Positions 18,827-27,640 of a stretch of 64,000 bases of DNA are shown here, one piece after another. The notes under the pieces are model-generated. The model did no database searches and was not told where the DNA came from. It was given only the letters and a program-made list of their open reading frames with translations. The stretch comes from Candidatus Bathyarchaeota archaeon. GTDB taxonomy: Archaea; Thermoproteota; Bathyarchaeia; Bathyarchaeales; Bathycorpusculaceae. How positions within the stretch are numbered: position 1 is the stretch's first letter; each line of letters starts with the position of its first letter. The translations under genes and the position numbers were made by a program. Location: contig PLYI01000054.1 of assembly GCA_003151735.1 (NCBI GenBank), positions 102,897-166,896 of the forward strand, read 5' to 3'.

Positions 18827-20425
18827 TTATTCAGTTGTGCTTTCTTCGCTTCCGTCTACTTGGGGGGTTTGGTCGTTGTCCGCTGTCACTGTTTCCGAAT
18901 GCGCCTGCTGAGGCGCTTCTGAAGGGTGGGCATGAACATGGGCCTCCTCCACCAAAATACTGCTAACTGGTTCAATTACTGATTCTTCTTCTAGGACTTT
19001 TTCAAGGGTTGTTTCAACTGGAGCTTGCTCTGTTACTTCGAAGGCTTGGAGCGGAGCTTCAACGACTGGTTGTTCTTGGGCTGTTTCAGCAGCTGGTTCG
19101 ATTGGGGCAACTGCTTCTACTGGAGTTTCAGCTGCAACTATTGGAGCTTCTTCTGCTACGGCAGTTGGTTGCTCAATTGGAGCTGCTTCAGCTATGACTG
19201 GCGCTTCGGCAACTATTTCTTGAACTGCTGGTTCAATGATTACGACTTCAAGAGCTGCTTCTGTTATTATTTCGGCTGTCTCTGGTTCAGCGGCAATTAC
19301 TGGGGCTTCTTCCACTGGGGCTGCTTCTAGGATTGGAGTTTCAACTGCTAGAGCCTCAACAATTGGGGCTTCCTCAACTGGGGCAGTTTCAACTGGGGCT
19401 ATCTCTATTGGAGCGGCTTCTTCAACAACTGGAGCTGCTTCTGCAAATGCTTCTATTGGAGCTGCTTCAACTATAACTAGAGTTTCGATTATTGGAGCTG
19501 TTTCAGCCGGAGTTGCTTCTGCTGAGGCAGTCTCGATTGGGGCTTGCTCAATCGGAGAGGTCTCAACTGGAGCTTGCTCGATTGGAGCTGCTTCTTCAAC
19601 CACAACTGCGGGAGCTACTTCGACGATTGCTGCGGGTACTTCAACTGGAGTTTCAATCACTGGGGCTACTTCGACTACGAGAGTTTCTTCAGCTGGAGCT
19701 TCAACTGCGGGAGATTGCTCAATAACTGGCGTGCTTTCAACAACTGGAGCGGTTTCAATTGGGGCTTCGATGGTGGCTTGCTCAACTTGAGCTTCCACTT
19801 GGGCCTCTAAAGGGGCCGCTTCTGCCGGGGCTGCTTCCGCCTGTATTGTTTCAACTGGAGCTTCTAGTGGGGCAGTTTCAACTGGCGCTGTTTCAACAAT
19901 GACCGGTTCGATTGGAGCGGTTTCAATTGGGGCCTCTAAAGGGACCGTTTCTACTGCCGCTGGCTGGGCAATTGGAGCTTCAATTATTGGGGCAACGGGT
20001 TCGATTGGAGCGGTTGGAGCTTGGATTGGTTGTTCTGTGGGGAAAATTTGGTCTATTGCTTGTTTTATAACGCCTAGTTCGTTTCTTGTTGTTTCGAGAG
20101 TTGTTGAGAGGAGGTTTATTTCTCGTCCGTAGCTTTCTTCGTCTATTTCTCCAACAACATGTTGGATTTCGTAGTTAGCGAGAAGCATTTCTAATGATTT
20201 AAGTTGAGTTTCTAGCTCCTGGGTTTTTGCTTGCATTTTTGTTGCGAGATCTTGTCGTTGACTTTCGATTTCGGTTATTGCCGAATTGATGTCGCCGGTG
20301 AAAGAGTCGCGTGTTGATTGCGAGATTTTGCCTGTTACAAAAAGGTTGTCTAAGGCTTGCTTCTTTTTCTCAGCTATTTCATATTCTTCATTTAATCGTT
20401 TAAATGTATATTTCCATGAAATCAC
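18827..20425 (-). CDS. CdvA-like coiled-coil protein with a long Pro/Ala/Glu repeat tail
   Basis: 532 residues. Residues 1-145 are helical coiled coil (KRLNEEYEIAEKKKQALDNL, GKISQST, then a Glu/Gln/Leu-rich stretch, EIQHVVGEIDEESYG), resembling CdvA-type proteins of TACK archaea, which form membrane filaments in ESCRT-based division. The remaining about 385 residues are an acidic low-complexity tail built from variants of APIETAPVE and EEAPI, with almost no Lys or Arg. No PRC-barrel is seen at the N-terminus and CdvB/CdvC are not in the window. The coiled-coil part is supported; the CdvA identity is moderate. Confidence 0.6.
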   Translation of the reverse strand: MISWKYTFKRLNEEYEIAEKKKQALDNLFVTGKISQSTRDSFTGDINSAITEIESQRQDLATKMQAKTQELETQLKSLEMLLANYEIQHVVGEIDEESYGREINLLSTTLETTRNELGVIKQAIDQIFPTEQPIQAPTAPIEPVAPIIEAPIAQPAAVETVPLEAPIETAPIEPVIVETAPVETAPLEAPVETIQAEAAPAEAAPLEAQVEAQVEQATIEAPIETAPVVESTPVIEQSPAVEAPAEETLVVEVAPVIETPVEVPAAIVEVAPAVVVEEAAPIEQAPVETSPIEQAPIETASAEATPAETAPIIETLVIVEAAPIEAFAEAAPVVEEAAPIEIAPVETAPVEEAPIVEALAVETPILEAAPVEEAPVIAAEPETAEIITEAALEVVIIEPAVQEIVAEAPVIAEAAPIEQPTAVAEEAPIVAAETPVEAVAPIEPAAETAQEQPVVEAPLQAFEVTEQAPVETTLEKVLEEESVIEPVSSILVEEAHVHAHPSEAPQQAHSETVTADNDQTPQVDGSEESTTE

Positions 20426-20776
20426 TTTTAGGCACCATAGCTCCCTACGGTAAAATAAGAGTTAACGTTTGTTAACATGCCCATATATCGCTAACTATTA
20501 AGAATAATGGTTTATGCAGAAAAATGGAAATTTTAAATTAAAAATGGATTGGTATTGTGAGGGGGTATGTATATTAATAGTGAAATTTTTCTTGAAATTA
20601 AGGTGGTTAAAATGACATTTCTATGTAAACTATCACTTGTAGAATTGCATATTATGTAGCTATACATGGAAAGCAGTTGAGTAGTTTTGAGCGGTTTTTT
20701 TTTGGCGCGGTTAGTTTGCGGGTTTTTGAGGCGTTCATTTTGTTTATACTTTTCTTGGTTTGTTATAACTTATTAT

Positions 20777-20816
20777 TCTAAATCCGAATAAGTCTTATAT
20801 ATCTAAACACGAATAA
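20777..20816 (+). promoter_or_regulatory. PadR promoter: TATA box flanked by 15-bp direct repeats
   Basis: TCTAAATCCGAATAA (20777-20791) and TCTAAACACGAATAA (20802-20816) match at 13 of 15 positions, 25 nt start to start, with a TTATATAT box (20795-20802) between. The PadR start codon is 23 nt further on. This arrangement suggests autoregulation. The rest of 20426-20838 is AT-rich with a GTTAAC-N5-GTTAAC-like pair near 20461 and no gene. Confidence 0.55.
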
Positions 20817-20838
20817 ACAATAATGAGCGTGCAAAAAC

Positions 20839-21210
20839 ATGGTAGCATTAACAATAACAGTAAATGGAGAAAAATCCGAAGCAAGAATAATCAAAAAAAT
20901 GCATGAACGAGTAATCAAAAGCTTCATGGATACAATAATAATGGCTGAACTACAAAACGGCCCCATAAGCGGATACGACGTAATATCGTTCATACACAAT
21001 AAATTCGGCTTCCTCGCCAGCTCAGGCACAGTTTACTCACTGCTCTATTCGCTTGAGCGAAATGGGTTAGTTGAAGGAATCTGGATTGAACGAAAAAGAG
21101 TCTACAGACTCACCGAAAAAGGCGCAAAAACAATCGCAACCATACTCAACTCACAAGACAAAATCAAAGGCTTCATGACAACAATCCTTAGAGCCCAAAC
21201 AACCCATTAA
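20839..21210 (+). CDS. PadR-family winged-helix transcriptional regulator
   Basis: 123 residues. The PadR core is clear: an ILxEL-like helix (IIMAELQNGPISGYDVI), the recognition helix with SSGTVYSLLYSLERNGLVEG, and wing residues KRVYRLTEKG. A C-terminal helix for dimerisation follows. PadR proteins usually repress nearby genes in response to small molecules. The target is not evident: the next gene on the strand is tRNA-Lys. Direct repeats flanking its own TATA box point to autoregulation. Confidence 0.88.
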   Translation: MVALTITVNGEKSEARIIKKMHERVIKSFMDTIIMAELQNGPISGYDVISFIHNKFGFLASSGTVYSLLYSLERNGLVEGIWIERKRVYRLTEKGAKTIATILNSQDKIKGFMTTILRAQTTH

Positions 21211-21290
21211 CAGTTTCTTTTTATCGCTAAACCAATAGAAATACTAAAAAACCCCTTCGTGTTTTCCTATCAGCCGCAACGAATCTTTGC

Positions 21291-21368
21291 GGGTCCGTAG
21301 CTCAGTCAGGCTAGAGCATCGGACTTTTAATCCGAGGGTCGCGGGTTCAACTCCCGTCGGACCCGCCA
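21291..21368 (+). tRNA. tRNA-Lys (anticodon UUU)
   Basis: A complete cloverleaf. Acceptor stem GGGTCCG (21291-21297) pairs with CGGACCC (21358-21364), discriminator G, and an encoded CCA (21366-21368). The anticodon loop CTTTTAA has TTT at 21326-21328, in a TCGGA/TCCGA stem. The T-loop GGTTCAACTC is canonical, and the D-arm is TAGCTCAGTCAGGCTAGAGCA. No intron is seen in the anticodon loop. Confidence 0.97.
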
Positions 21369-21454
21369 AAATTCGCTTTGTTTTTTGGACCCTTCAGTTC
21401 TTTAGAATCCGTTTTCCGCAAGGTAGAAAAAGGAGCGTTCACCGACTTACAATT

Positions 21455-22210
21455 ATGCCAAAACCTGATCCAACGCAAAAAACAAAAAAGCAGCGGTGCC
21501 TCTGGCTGGATGAATTAAGCACCAAACAAGCAAGCCCAAGCCGCAAAAGACGACGCAATCGTAATTTTTCCCATTGGAAGCGTCGAGGAACATGGCGACC
21601 CCCTGCCTCTATGCACAGACAGCATCCAACCCGAATACATTGCTTTGAAAGTAGCTGAGAAAACAGGGTGTTTTGTTGCTCCCTCGCTGAGGTATGGAAT
21701 TTGTAATGCAGGCGCAATTTTGCGGGCACAATAACGATTGAATTTGATACATTTTACAGGATGGTTCATGAGATATTGTCCGAGTTGATCCGTAACGGTT
21801 TTAGAAGAATCATCGTGCTTAGCGGTCATGCGGGCAATTCTCATATGGTTGCGCTTCGGCTTGCAGCACAAGACATCGTCATAAAAAAAGATGAGGCGAA
21901 AGCGGAGAAGAAAACTCGGATTATGGTTCTATCAGATTACGACTTTGCAAAAGAATTAACACCTAAATATGCTTCAGAAAAAGATGGGCACGCAGGCACA
22001 CTTGAGACATCCCGGGTAATGTCAATTAAACCTGAGCTTATCAAAGCGAAAGGTTCCTCTAGCTTCCCAGAGATGCCACGTTTCGAGGTTGTTGCGCACC
22101 CTGAACTTTACTTTCCCAGCGGAGTCAACGGTGACCCCACAGCAGCATCTGCAGAAAAGGGACAAAAAATAAACGAGTACATAATTGAACAGGTCGCAAA
22201 ATTAGTGTAG
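21455..22210 (+). pseudogene. Creatininase-family amidohydrolase, broken by +4 and -1 indels
   Basis: The N-terminus (WLDELSTKQ) is in one frame, the metal-binding core (IVIFPIGSVEEHGDPLPLCTD through RYGICNAG) in a second, and the rest (TITIEFDTFYRMVHEIL, SGHAGNSH, HAGTLETS) back in the first. The first break is a tandem duplication CAAG-CAAG (21527-21534); removing one copy restores TKQAQAAKDD. The second is a one-base loss after 21713 (GGCGC for GGCCGC), restoring NAGRNFAGT. Family members are metal-dependent amidases such as creatininase, ArfB or MftE. The His of the HxHLP motif is also Pro here (GDPLPL). Unlikely to be functional. Confidence 0.8.
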
Positions 22211-22291
22211 ACCATTAAGGAATAAGCAACTTACCCCATTTAGGATTGGATAACAAAGAAAAAGAATAGTGATAAATGCCTTAGCGTTTGT

Positions 22292-22471
22292 TTATTTCTT
22301 TGGTTTTGCGGGAGCTTTAGAGGCAGCGCTTTTTGCTGATGCTTTAACAGGTTTCATGGGGTCCTCGCAACAAATAAGTTCGCATGTTTCGTCGCATTCA
22401 CATGGATTTTCAATCAAAACAACAAGGCCGCATTCATCACACTTATACTGTTCACCTTTCTTTTTTGCCAA
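22292..22471 (-). CDS. Small desulforedoxin-like Cys protein with Lys/Ala tail
   Basis: 59 residues starting at TTG 22471 with GGTGAT 5 nt upstream; earlier in-frame codons give a non-conserved extension. The core YKCDECG, then CECDETCELICC, resembles the rubredoxin-like N-terminal domain of desulfoferrodoxin, with four or more Cys for one iron or zinc. A basic Ala/Lys/Pro tail follows. Likely roles are electron transfer or metal binding. It is transcribed alone, downstream of the creatininase remnant on the opposite strand. Confidence 0.7.
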   Translation of the reverse strand: MAKKKGEQYKCDECGLVVLIENPCECDETCELICCEDPMKPVKASAKSAASKAPAKPKK

Positions 22472-22759
22472 AAAATCACCTTCTAAAAAGCCGATACATA
22501 ATGAATTGTCTTCTAAAAATACAAGAATTTCTGGAAAAAGCACATTTTAGACCCAGTAACTCAATCTATCAAAATTAAACATTAAATTTCCATGAGTCAA
22601 ACCTGCCTACAGAAAAAACCAGTAAACATCAAACTGCAAGCATATTTCACTGATATTTTCGGTTTTTGCATGGATAACTCCGGAAAGTATGATCATATGA
22701 GGCCGTCTGAAACAAAGCTTGTATGTTAAACAGTAGAGTTAACGGCTGATGGATGGAGT

Positions 22760-23077
22760 ATGAAGGGAGCAATAGTATTCCTCGTAGTATTTGCAATAGT
22801 TCTCGTCGTTACCTTAGCATACATATCGATTCCGCCTGGAAAAGCCATATATCGAGCAGATCTGCCCAACACAGAACAATACACCTCAACCTACGCAATA
22901 GCTGGTACCAACGCCTTCGCGTTAATAATCGCTGTTTTCAACGGCGTCATCTACGCGTTCGTAGCTTGGCTAATATTCACGTTAGCGACGTGGGGCAGCA
23001 GGAAAGACAAAAACCAGCAGAAAGTAGTCGTCATCGTAAACAACCAAACCACATCATCACCGCCACCACCCCAATAA
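22760..23077 (+). CDS. Small membrane protein, two spans
   Basis: 105 residues. Hydrophobic segments at about 4-22 and 50-78 surround a short polar loop (PPGKAIYRADLPNTEQ); the C-terminus is basic and then Thr/Ser/Pro-rich ending SPPPPQ. No family is recognised. The start ATG 22760 has GGAG close upstream. Orientation and neighbours give no functional clue. Confidence 0.55.
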   Translation: MKGAIVFLVVFAIVLVVTLAYISIPPGKAIYRADLPNTEQYTSTYAIAGTNAFALIIAVFNGVIYAFVAWLIFTLATWGSRKDKNQQKVVVIVNNQTTSSPPPPQ

Positions 23078-23263
23078 TCACGTGGCAGCAAGCCAAACCC
23101 ACTAATTTTTTCTCCTATAAATCAGCGTAGAGCGTTCATAGAACAGAAAAAGTTTAAAGGTTAAAGAAAAGATAAATAGTTAGTGATTTTATGCAGTTTT
23201 TTACGGTTACAGACCAATATAGCGTTAAACATAAGGTTCTTGTTGTGTCCTTAAGCCAAAGAG

Positions 23264-23617
23264 ATGACTCAGCTCGTTGGACAATGCGAGAAATGTATGC
23301 CCTCAATCTACGTTTCATCCATGATACAAATTGGGCACCCCTACTTGATCGTGAGTTTTGGCAGCGACGCCTGGAAAACAGGCATAGCTCTTGACGAGGA
23401 GTCAGAGGATGGGCATAGAATTGGGGATGAATTAGAGCTTGGAGACATTTTAAACGTGATTTTAACTTCAGATGCGAAGGCGTTGAGTGCTTCAAAAGAA
23501 CGGGTCTACATGAATGTGCCTTTAGAATCTGTTTTAGCTTTCAGCGTCTTATACACTGCAGACATCGCCGAGAACTACGCATTGTTCAAAATGATTAAGC
23601 AGCCCAAAGCCGAGTAG
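23264..23617 (+). CDS. Small unknown protein with an N-terminal CxxC
   Basis: 117 residues. It starts MTQLVGQCEKCMPSIYVSS, with one CxxC, then a mixed beta/alpha region rich in acidic residues (DEESEDGHRIGDELELGD) and ends in a helix. No family is recognised. The longer reading from 23191 is in another frame and does not look like protein. A TATA-like GATAAATAG lies about 85 bases upstream of ATG 23264. Convergent with the hydrolase gene. Confidence 0.5.
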   Translation: MTQLVGQCEKCMPSIYVSSMIQIGHPYLIVSFGSDAWKTGIALDEESEDGHRIGDELELGDILNVILTSDAKALSASKERVYMNVPLESVLAFSVLYTADIAENYALFKMIKQPKAE

Positions 23618-23627
23618 CCAGGTGCTA

Positions 23628-24281
23628 TTAATGCATGTAACGCAGGAACCAATCAGTTGAAAACTTTGCAACTTGTTCAAGCTTGCCTGGCTCTTCAAAA
23701 AGATGCGTTGCCCCAGGAATAATCACTAGTTTCTTTTCAGAAGCTATCATTTGATCCATGGCTTGTTGGTTTAACTCAATCACTTCTGCATCCAAACCGC
23801 CCACTAGCAAAAGAGTCGGCGCAACCACTCTGGGCAAGTATTCTCCTGCAAGATCAGGGCGTCCTCCACGCGAAACCACAGCCGCAATCTCATTTGGAAG
23901 TTTTGCAGCCGCAATCAAAGCCGCAGCCGCCCCTGTACTTGCGCCAAAATATCCGAATGCTGACTTCTTTGTTGGAGGGTCATTTCTAAGCCATTCGGTT
24001 GCTCCAATGAGGCGCTCAGCAAGTAAGGGTATATTGAATCGGTATTCTGCTGTTACAACGTCTGTTTCTTCCTCTTTCTGAGTTAGAAGGTCAAAGAGTA
24101 ATGTTCCAAGGTTTGATTTGTTGAATTCTTTTGCTACATACATGTTTCTTGTGCTAAACCTGCTGCTGCCGCTGCCATGCGCAAACAACACAACTCCTTT
24201 AGCTCCAGGCGGCAAAGTCAAAGTGCCCTCTACTTCCACACCGCCCACCGGAATTTTTATTTCCAATTTTTTGTGAATCAT
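23628..24281 (-). CDS. Alpha/beta hydrolase of the dienelactone-hydrolase type
   Basis: 217 residues. VLFAHGSGSSRFS forms the oxyanion region, the nucleophile elbow is GASTGAAA, the acid lies near GGLDAEV, and the catalytic His is in GATHLFEEPG. It belongs to the DLH/BAAT-like group often encoded beside, or fused to, a phosphoribosyltransferase, as here: its start overlaps the PRTase stop by 4 bases (ATGA). The substrate is unknown. No signal peptide, so cytoplasmic. Confidence 0.85.
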   Translation of the reverse strand: MIHKKLEIKIPVGGVEVEGTLTLPPGAKGVVLFAHGSGSSRFSTRNMYVAKEFNKSNLGTLLFDLLTQKEEETDVVTAEYRFNIPLLAERLIGATEWLRNDPPTKKSAFGYFGASTGAAAALIAAAKLPNEIAAVVSRGGRPDLAGEYLPRVVAPTLLLVGGLDAEVIELNQQAMDQMIASEKKLVIIPGATHLFEEPGKLEQVAKFSTDWFLRYMH

Positions 24282-24952
24282 ACAATCACCATTCCTGTTG
24301 ATTTTCGCGAAGGTTTTTGCTTGCTTTCCCGTAGCAGCCGTACAACTTCTTCATCGGGAACTTGGGTGAAATCAGCGAAGAATTCGCCTATAGCCTGGAA
24401 ATATTCAGGTGTGTAGAGGCATACAACTCGGTCGGCAATTTTCTTGAGCTCTTCAATGGTTGAAGGCGGACCCACGGGAACTGCGACTGTAACGCTGGCG
24501 GCGCCCCTGTTTTTCACTGAAGCCAACGCAGCTTTCATAGTGGAACCTGTAGCTATCCCATCATCCACAACGATCACATCAAGCCCCTTCAGGTTTGGAT
24601 AAGACGTGTCTTGCCTATACAATTTTAGCCTTCGCTGGATTTCCTGTTTTTGACGTTCAATTTCTTCCTTAATGTATTCCCGGTTGACGCCCAAATATCT
24701 GGTCAAGTTCTCGTCTAGGATTGCTGTTCCATCTTCAGCAACAGCGCCGATAGCTAACTCGGGATTATCTGGTGCACCGATTTTACGGGGAATAATCACA
24801 TCTAACGACAGGTTAAGCGATTTAGCAATCTCATAGCCCACGACTACGCCGCCTCTGGGAATAGCCAGAACAATTCCTTTCTTGCCAGAAAAATCCTTCA
24901 ACTCTGAAGCTAAACGTTTGCCCGCGTCAACACGATCACTAAAAAAAGCCAT
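24278..24952 (-). CDS. Phosphoribosyltransferase-family protein
   Basis: 224 residues. It has the PRTase-I fold with the PRPP loop VIVVDDGIATGST near 130 and the N-terminal FSDRVDAGKRLASEL and IPRGGVVVG segments that mark the group linked to dienelactone-hydrolase-like partners. The typical nucleobase hood is replaced by a helical insertion (about 95-120). Substrate unknown. It overlaps the hydrolase gene by 4 bases, so the two are co-translated. Confidence 0.85.
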   Translation of the reverse strand: MAFFSDRVDAGKRLASELKDFSGKKGIVLAIPRGGVVVGYEIAKSLNLSLDVIIPRKIGAPDNPELAIGAVAEDGTAILDENLTRYLGVNREYIKEEIERQKQEIQRRLKLYRQDTSYPNLKGLDVIVVDDGIATGSTMKAALASVKNRGAASVTVAVPVGPPSTIEELKKIADRVVCLYTPEYFQAIGEFFADFTQVPDEEVVRLLRESKQKPSRKSTGMVIV

Positions 24953-25068
24953 TTGTATTCCTCAAAATCTCTGTTAAAATAATAAGTAGGTTGAAATATA
25001 AAAAGTGGTTGAGTGCAACCTAAAGCAAGCGCTTGATTTGACAAAATACATGACTCCTATGGAAAGAT

Positions 25069-25246
25069 TTGGGAGTATTTAGCGGTTCAACTCTGTCGCC
25101 TAGCACTTGGACATGGCAACTTGAGCTTCGTGGTTCCTTCAGTCACTACAACAACCGAGATTCACTTTAATGTTGGTTCAACCGGAACTTTCCAAATAGA
25201 TAACGCGACGTTAACGGATCCATTTGTTTTTTTGGGTAAAGGATAA
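25069..25246 (+). pseudogene. Remnant of a secreted beta-sandwich (CBM-like) protein
   Basis: No intact ORF exists here, yet two frames read like one protein: GSTLSPSTWTWQLEL, then after a shift SFVVPSVTTTTEIHFNVGST, GTFQIDNATLTDPF and a stop at 25244-25246. The GTFQIDNATLT strand pattern is typical of carbohydrate-binding-module-like beta sandwiches. There is no start codon or RBS. It is interpreted as a decayed gene end. The rest of 24953-25287 shows nothing recognisable. Confidence 0.35.
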
Positions 25247-25287
25247 GTTATTTCAAACGAACTAGGATTGTATTACGGTGACCAAGA

Positions 25288-26217
25288 ATGGAAATCATAA
25301 ACGTACGCTTACCCGACAAATTAACCCAAGACATAGACAAACTCGCCAAAAAACACAGCCTCACCCGTTCAGAAGTCATTCGCCAAGCATTAACTATATA
25401 CTTGCACATAACAGAAAACATCGGCACAATGCTAAGACCCATAGTTTTCCAAGTGAAACCCGCCCAAATAACCTACACACGAAGAGGCGACGTCTCAATC
25501 CTAAAAGTTCCCACAGGACACGCTATCGTTGCGGGCTCAACCTCAAGCGGCGCCGTTGGACCTAAAGAACTCGACAAAGTCAAAGTTGACGGGCGCGTTT
25601 TGGGGAAGTTTTTGGCAAGAGTTGCATTAATGGATGTCACGGCAACAGGCGCATTCCCTGTTCTACTGTCAGTTACGTTAGGCGTAGAAAAGGAGCCAAC
25701 AGGCAACGCCATACTCGAGGGAATTCGGCGTGAAGCCAGAAGTATAGGTCTTGACCCCAACCAAGTGTTAATGGAGAATACAGAGGACAATTTTGAAACC
25801 GTGCAGACTGGCGCTGGATTAACCGTGGTTGGCTTTGCAAATCAGGAGGAACTCAGGCTTGGAAAAACCTTACCCGGCGACTTGATAGTTGCAATCGGCA
25901 AACCAATGGTCGGAGACGAAGTTATCGCGGCGGAAGAACACGGCGAAATTGCTGACCTCAAAAACGTCACCCAGCTCTCACAGAGAAAGTACGTTCATGA
26001 TATTTGGCCTGTTGGAGGAGTCGGGATTGCCAGCGAAGCAAGAATGATGGCATATGGAGTTGGTAGGCAACTGAAACTTTGCGATGTGAAAGAGTTGGAT
26101 TTGAATAAGTCAGCAGGTCCCGCCACGGTTGTTCTTGCCACGATCGACAGGGAGAAGCTCGAGGATTTAGTTTCGTTGATTCCTAAACCAATCAATGTTG
26201 TCGGCGAAATACTCTAG
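25288..26217 (+). CDS. Ribbon-helix-helix / AIR-synthase-like fusion protein
   Basis: 309 residues. Residues 1-45 are a CopG/MetJ-type ribbon-helix-helix domain (INVRLPDKLTQDIDKLA, LTRSEVIRQAL). The rest (about 55-309) is AIRS/PurM-like, with GHAIVAGSTSSGAVGPK, VTATGAFPVLLSV, a TGAGLTVVG loop and a VGGVGIASEARMM segment. The HD-TEGG catalytic signature of HypE-like enzymes is not obvious. A DNA-binding module plus an ATP-binding fold suggests a ligand-sensing regulator. It is convergent with the coaD-pantoate kinase-ECF operon, so regulation of CoA synthesis is an attractive inference. Confidence 0.8.
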   Translation: MEIINVRLPDKLTQDIDKLAKKHSLTRSEVIRQALTIYLHITENIGTMLRPIVFQVKPAQITYTRRGDVSILKVPTGHAIVAGSTSSGAVGPKELDKVKVDGRVLGKFLARVALMDVTATGAFPVLLSVTLGVEKEPTGNAILEGIRREARSIGLDPNQVLMENTEDNFETVQTGAGLTVVGFANQEELRLGKTLPGDLIVAIGKPMVGDEVIAAEEHGEIADLKNVTQLSQRKYVHDIWPVGGVGIASEARMMAYGVGRQLKLCDVKELDLNKSAGPATVVLATIDREKLEDLVSLIPKPINVVGEIL

Positions 26218-26228
26218 CGAAAAAAGAA

Positions 26229-26711
26229 TTACTTTCTGATGCTCTTTAGCATGAGTCCGTTGCGGTCGATTTCTCCGCTACGAATCCGCGTTGTAGAGAT
26301 TGGAACGTTGTTTTCGGCGGGAACCATGTTTACAGCAACTATTTCAAGGGGCGCAAGCCCTGCACCTTGCCGTTTTTCATTAATTTTTTCGGCGGTCTTC
26401 TGGGTTTCTTTGCTTACAACCAGCGCTTCCAAGCCTTTCCCCGAGATGGTTAAGCCAAACGGATCATTCAACTGCACTATTTCTGCCCTTCCGAGCCAAC
26501 CCAGTTCTTTCAGGTAAGTTTCGAGTTCTTTGCGTCTTTCATTGTATGATGCGGTTTCGTGGGGTTTGCCCATTTTTGAGACAAACTCGTCAGAGGACAA
26601 GCCGATTACAACTTTGTCGCCGACTTCGAAGGCTTTGTCAAGTAAGGTTTTGTGTCCTCTATGGAGTTTATCGAAGGTTCCGCCGACTGCGACTTTCTTG
26701 AATTTTTTCAT
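26229..26711 (-). CDS. coaD: Phosphopantetheine adenylyltransferase, archaeal type
   Basis: 160 residues. Nucleotidyltransferase signature GGTFDKLHRGH (HxGH, 17-20) and the C-terminal ISTTRIRSGEI motif identify archaeal PPAT, which converts 4'-phosphopantetheine plus ATP to dephospho-CoA. The start ATG 26711 overlaps the stop of the pantoate kinase gene by 4 bases, so translation is coupled. Confidence 0.93.
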   Translation of the reverse strand: MKKFKKVAVGGTFDKLHRGHKTLLDKAFEVGDKVVIGLSSDEFVSKMGKPHETASYNERRKELETYLKELGWLGRAEIVQLNDPFGLTISGKGLEALVVSKETQKTAEKINEKRQGAGLAPLEIVAVNMVPAENNVPISTTRIRSGEIDRNGLMLKSIRK

Positions 26712-27640
26712 TTTAGTAGCCTAACGCCTTGAAAATCGATCTTGCTGACTGTTACTTGTTGTTGGGGCAAGGTTTGCTTAAAAGCTTCTGCTACCGCTTC
26801 AGCGTTCTCTTCATGTACTACGGCGTGCACGACTTCGCCTATCATGTTCTGGGCTGCACCTACCGCACCAGCCTTCTTAGCTAAATGTACTAGTTGACGG
26901 GTGTTTTCAGTTGCGAACCCTACTTTCTCCGAGAATTCCCAGCAGCAATCAAGAAAATTCTCCAAGCTTGGCTCTGAGAGTATGGCTTCTAAGGTTTTTT
27001 TGCCATACCGGTTTATCTCCTGTTTTCTCTGTGGCGATGACAGTACTGGTTTTTTAGGGATGTTGGATTTGAAAAAGCCTGCTACCACCATGTAGTCGGG
27101 CGTTATCGGTATGCGGTCGATTTGGCAGATGCCCGGGGCGCCTGGTTCAACAACGAGCACGCAGCCACCGCTAAACGTTAAGGAACTTACAGTGCCTAAA
27201 CCTGTTTGACACTGGATTTCGGCAACATGCGCTATTTTGCCAATCTGATTATAAGTCAATGGCAAACCCAAAGCTTCCCTGAGCGCCAAACCAGCTGTCA
27301 ATGCGCCTCCAGCGCTGGTGCCAAACCCCGCTCCAACTGGCACATCAATCTGATGTTCAACCGTGACAGCATATTTTGCCGTTGTCATAGCCAGAAGCGC
27401 CTCTATTACATGTTTTGTTGTTTTTGCTTCTGCGGAGGGTTTGGAATTGATGAAAATGTTGATGTTGTTTCTTTCCGCTTCTTTCGCGGTGACAGCCGTT
27501 TGGACACCTTTTTCAAGTCCGAAACCTCCACCTCTAGCGCCAACTCTCTCTAAATCAACAATCGGTTTGCCATCTTGGGTATCGTGGATTTCAAAGAAAC
27601 TGGAAATTGCCGCTGGCGCAAAGGCCTTAGCTTTTCTCAA
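26708..27640 (-). CDS. Pantoate kinase (GHMP family)
   Basis: 310 residues. GHMP kinase with the ATP loop PVGAGFGTSAGGALTAGLAL and a short N-terminal AFAPAAISSFF segment typical of archaeal pantoate kinase (PoK), which makes 4-phosphopantoate, the archaeal alternative to pantothenate kinase. The SSPQRKQEINRYG region and C-terminal GAAQNMIGEVVHA motif also fit. It overlaps coaD by 4 bases and the ECF S gene by 14 bases. Phosphopantothenate synthetase is not in the window. Confidence 0.92.
   Translation of the reverse strand: MRKAKAFAPAAISSFFEIHDTQDGKPIVDLERVGARGGGFGLEKGVQTAVTAKEAERNNINIFINSKPSAEAKTTKHVIEALLAMTTAKYAVTVEHQIDVPVGAGFGTSAGGALTAGLALREALGLPLTYNQIGKIAHVAEIQCQTGLGTVSSLTFSGGCVLVVEPGAPGICQIDRIPITPDYMVVAGFFKSNIPKKPVLSSPQRKQEINRYGKKTLEAILSEPSLENFLDCCWEFSEKVGFATENTRQLVHLAKKAGAVGAAQNMIGEVVHAVVHEENAEAVAEAFKQTLPQQQVTVSKIDFQGVRLLK

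Noticed and set aside
19009..19790. Several plus-strand ORFs rich in Leu, Ser/Thr/Ala/Ile or Trp/Cys
   Set aside because: They are antisense readings of the Pro/Ala/Glu repeat tail of the CdvA-like gene and have repeat-derived composition only.
21287..21658. Plus-strand ORF spanning the tRNA gene
   Set aside because: It crosses tRNA-Lys and reads only the first frame of the broken creatininase gene.
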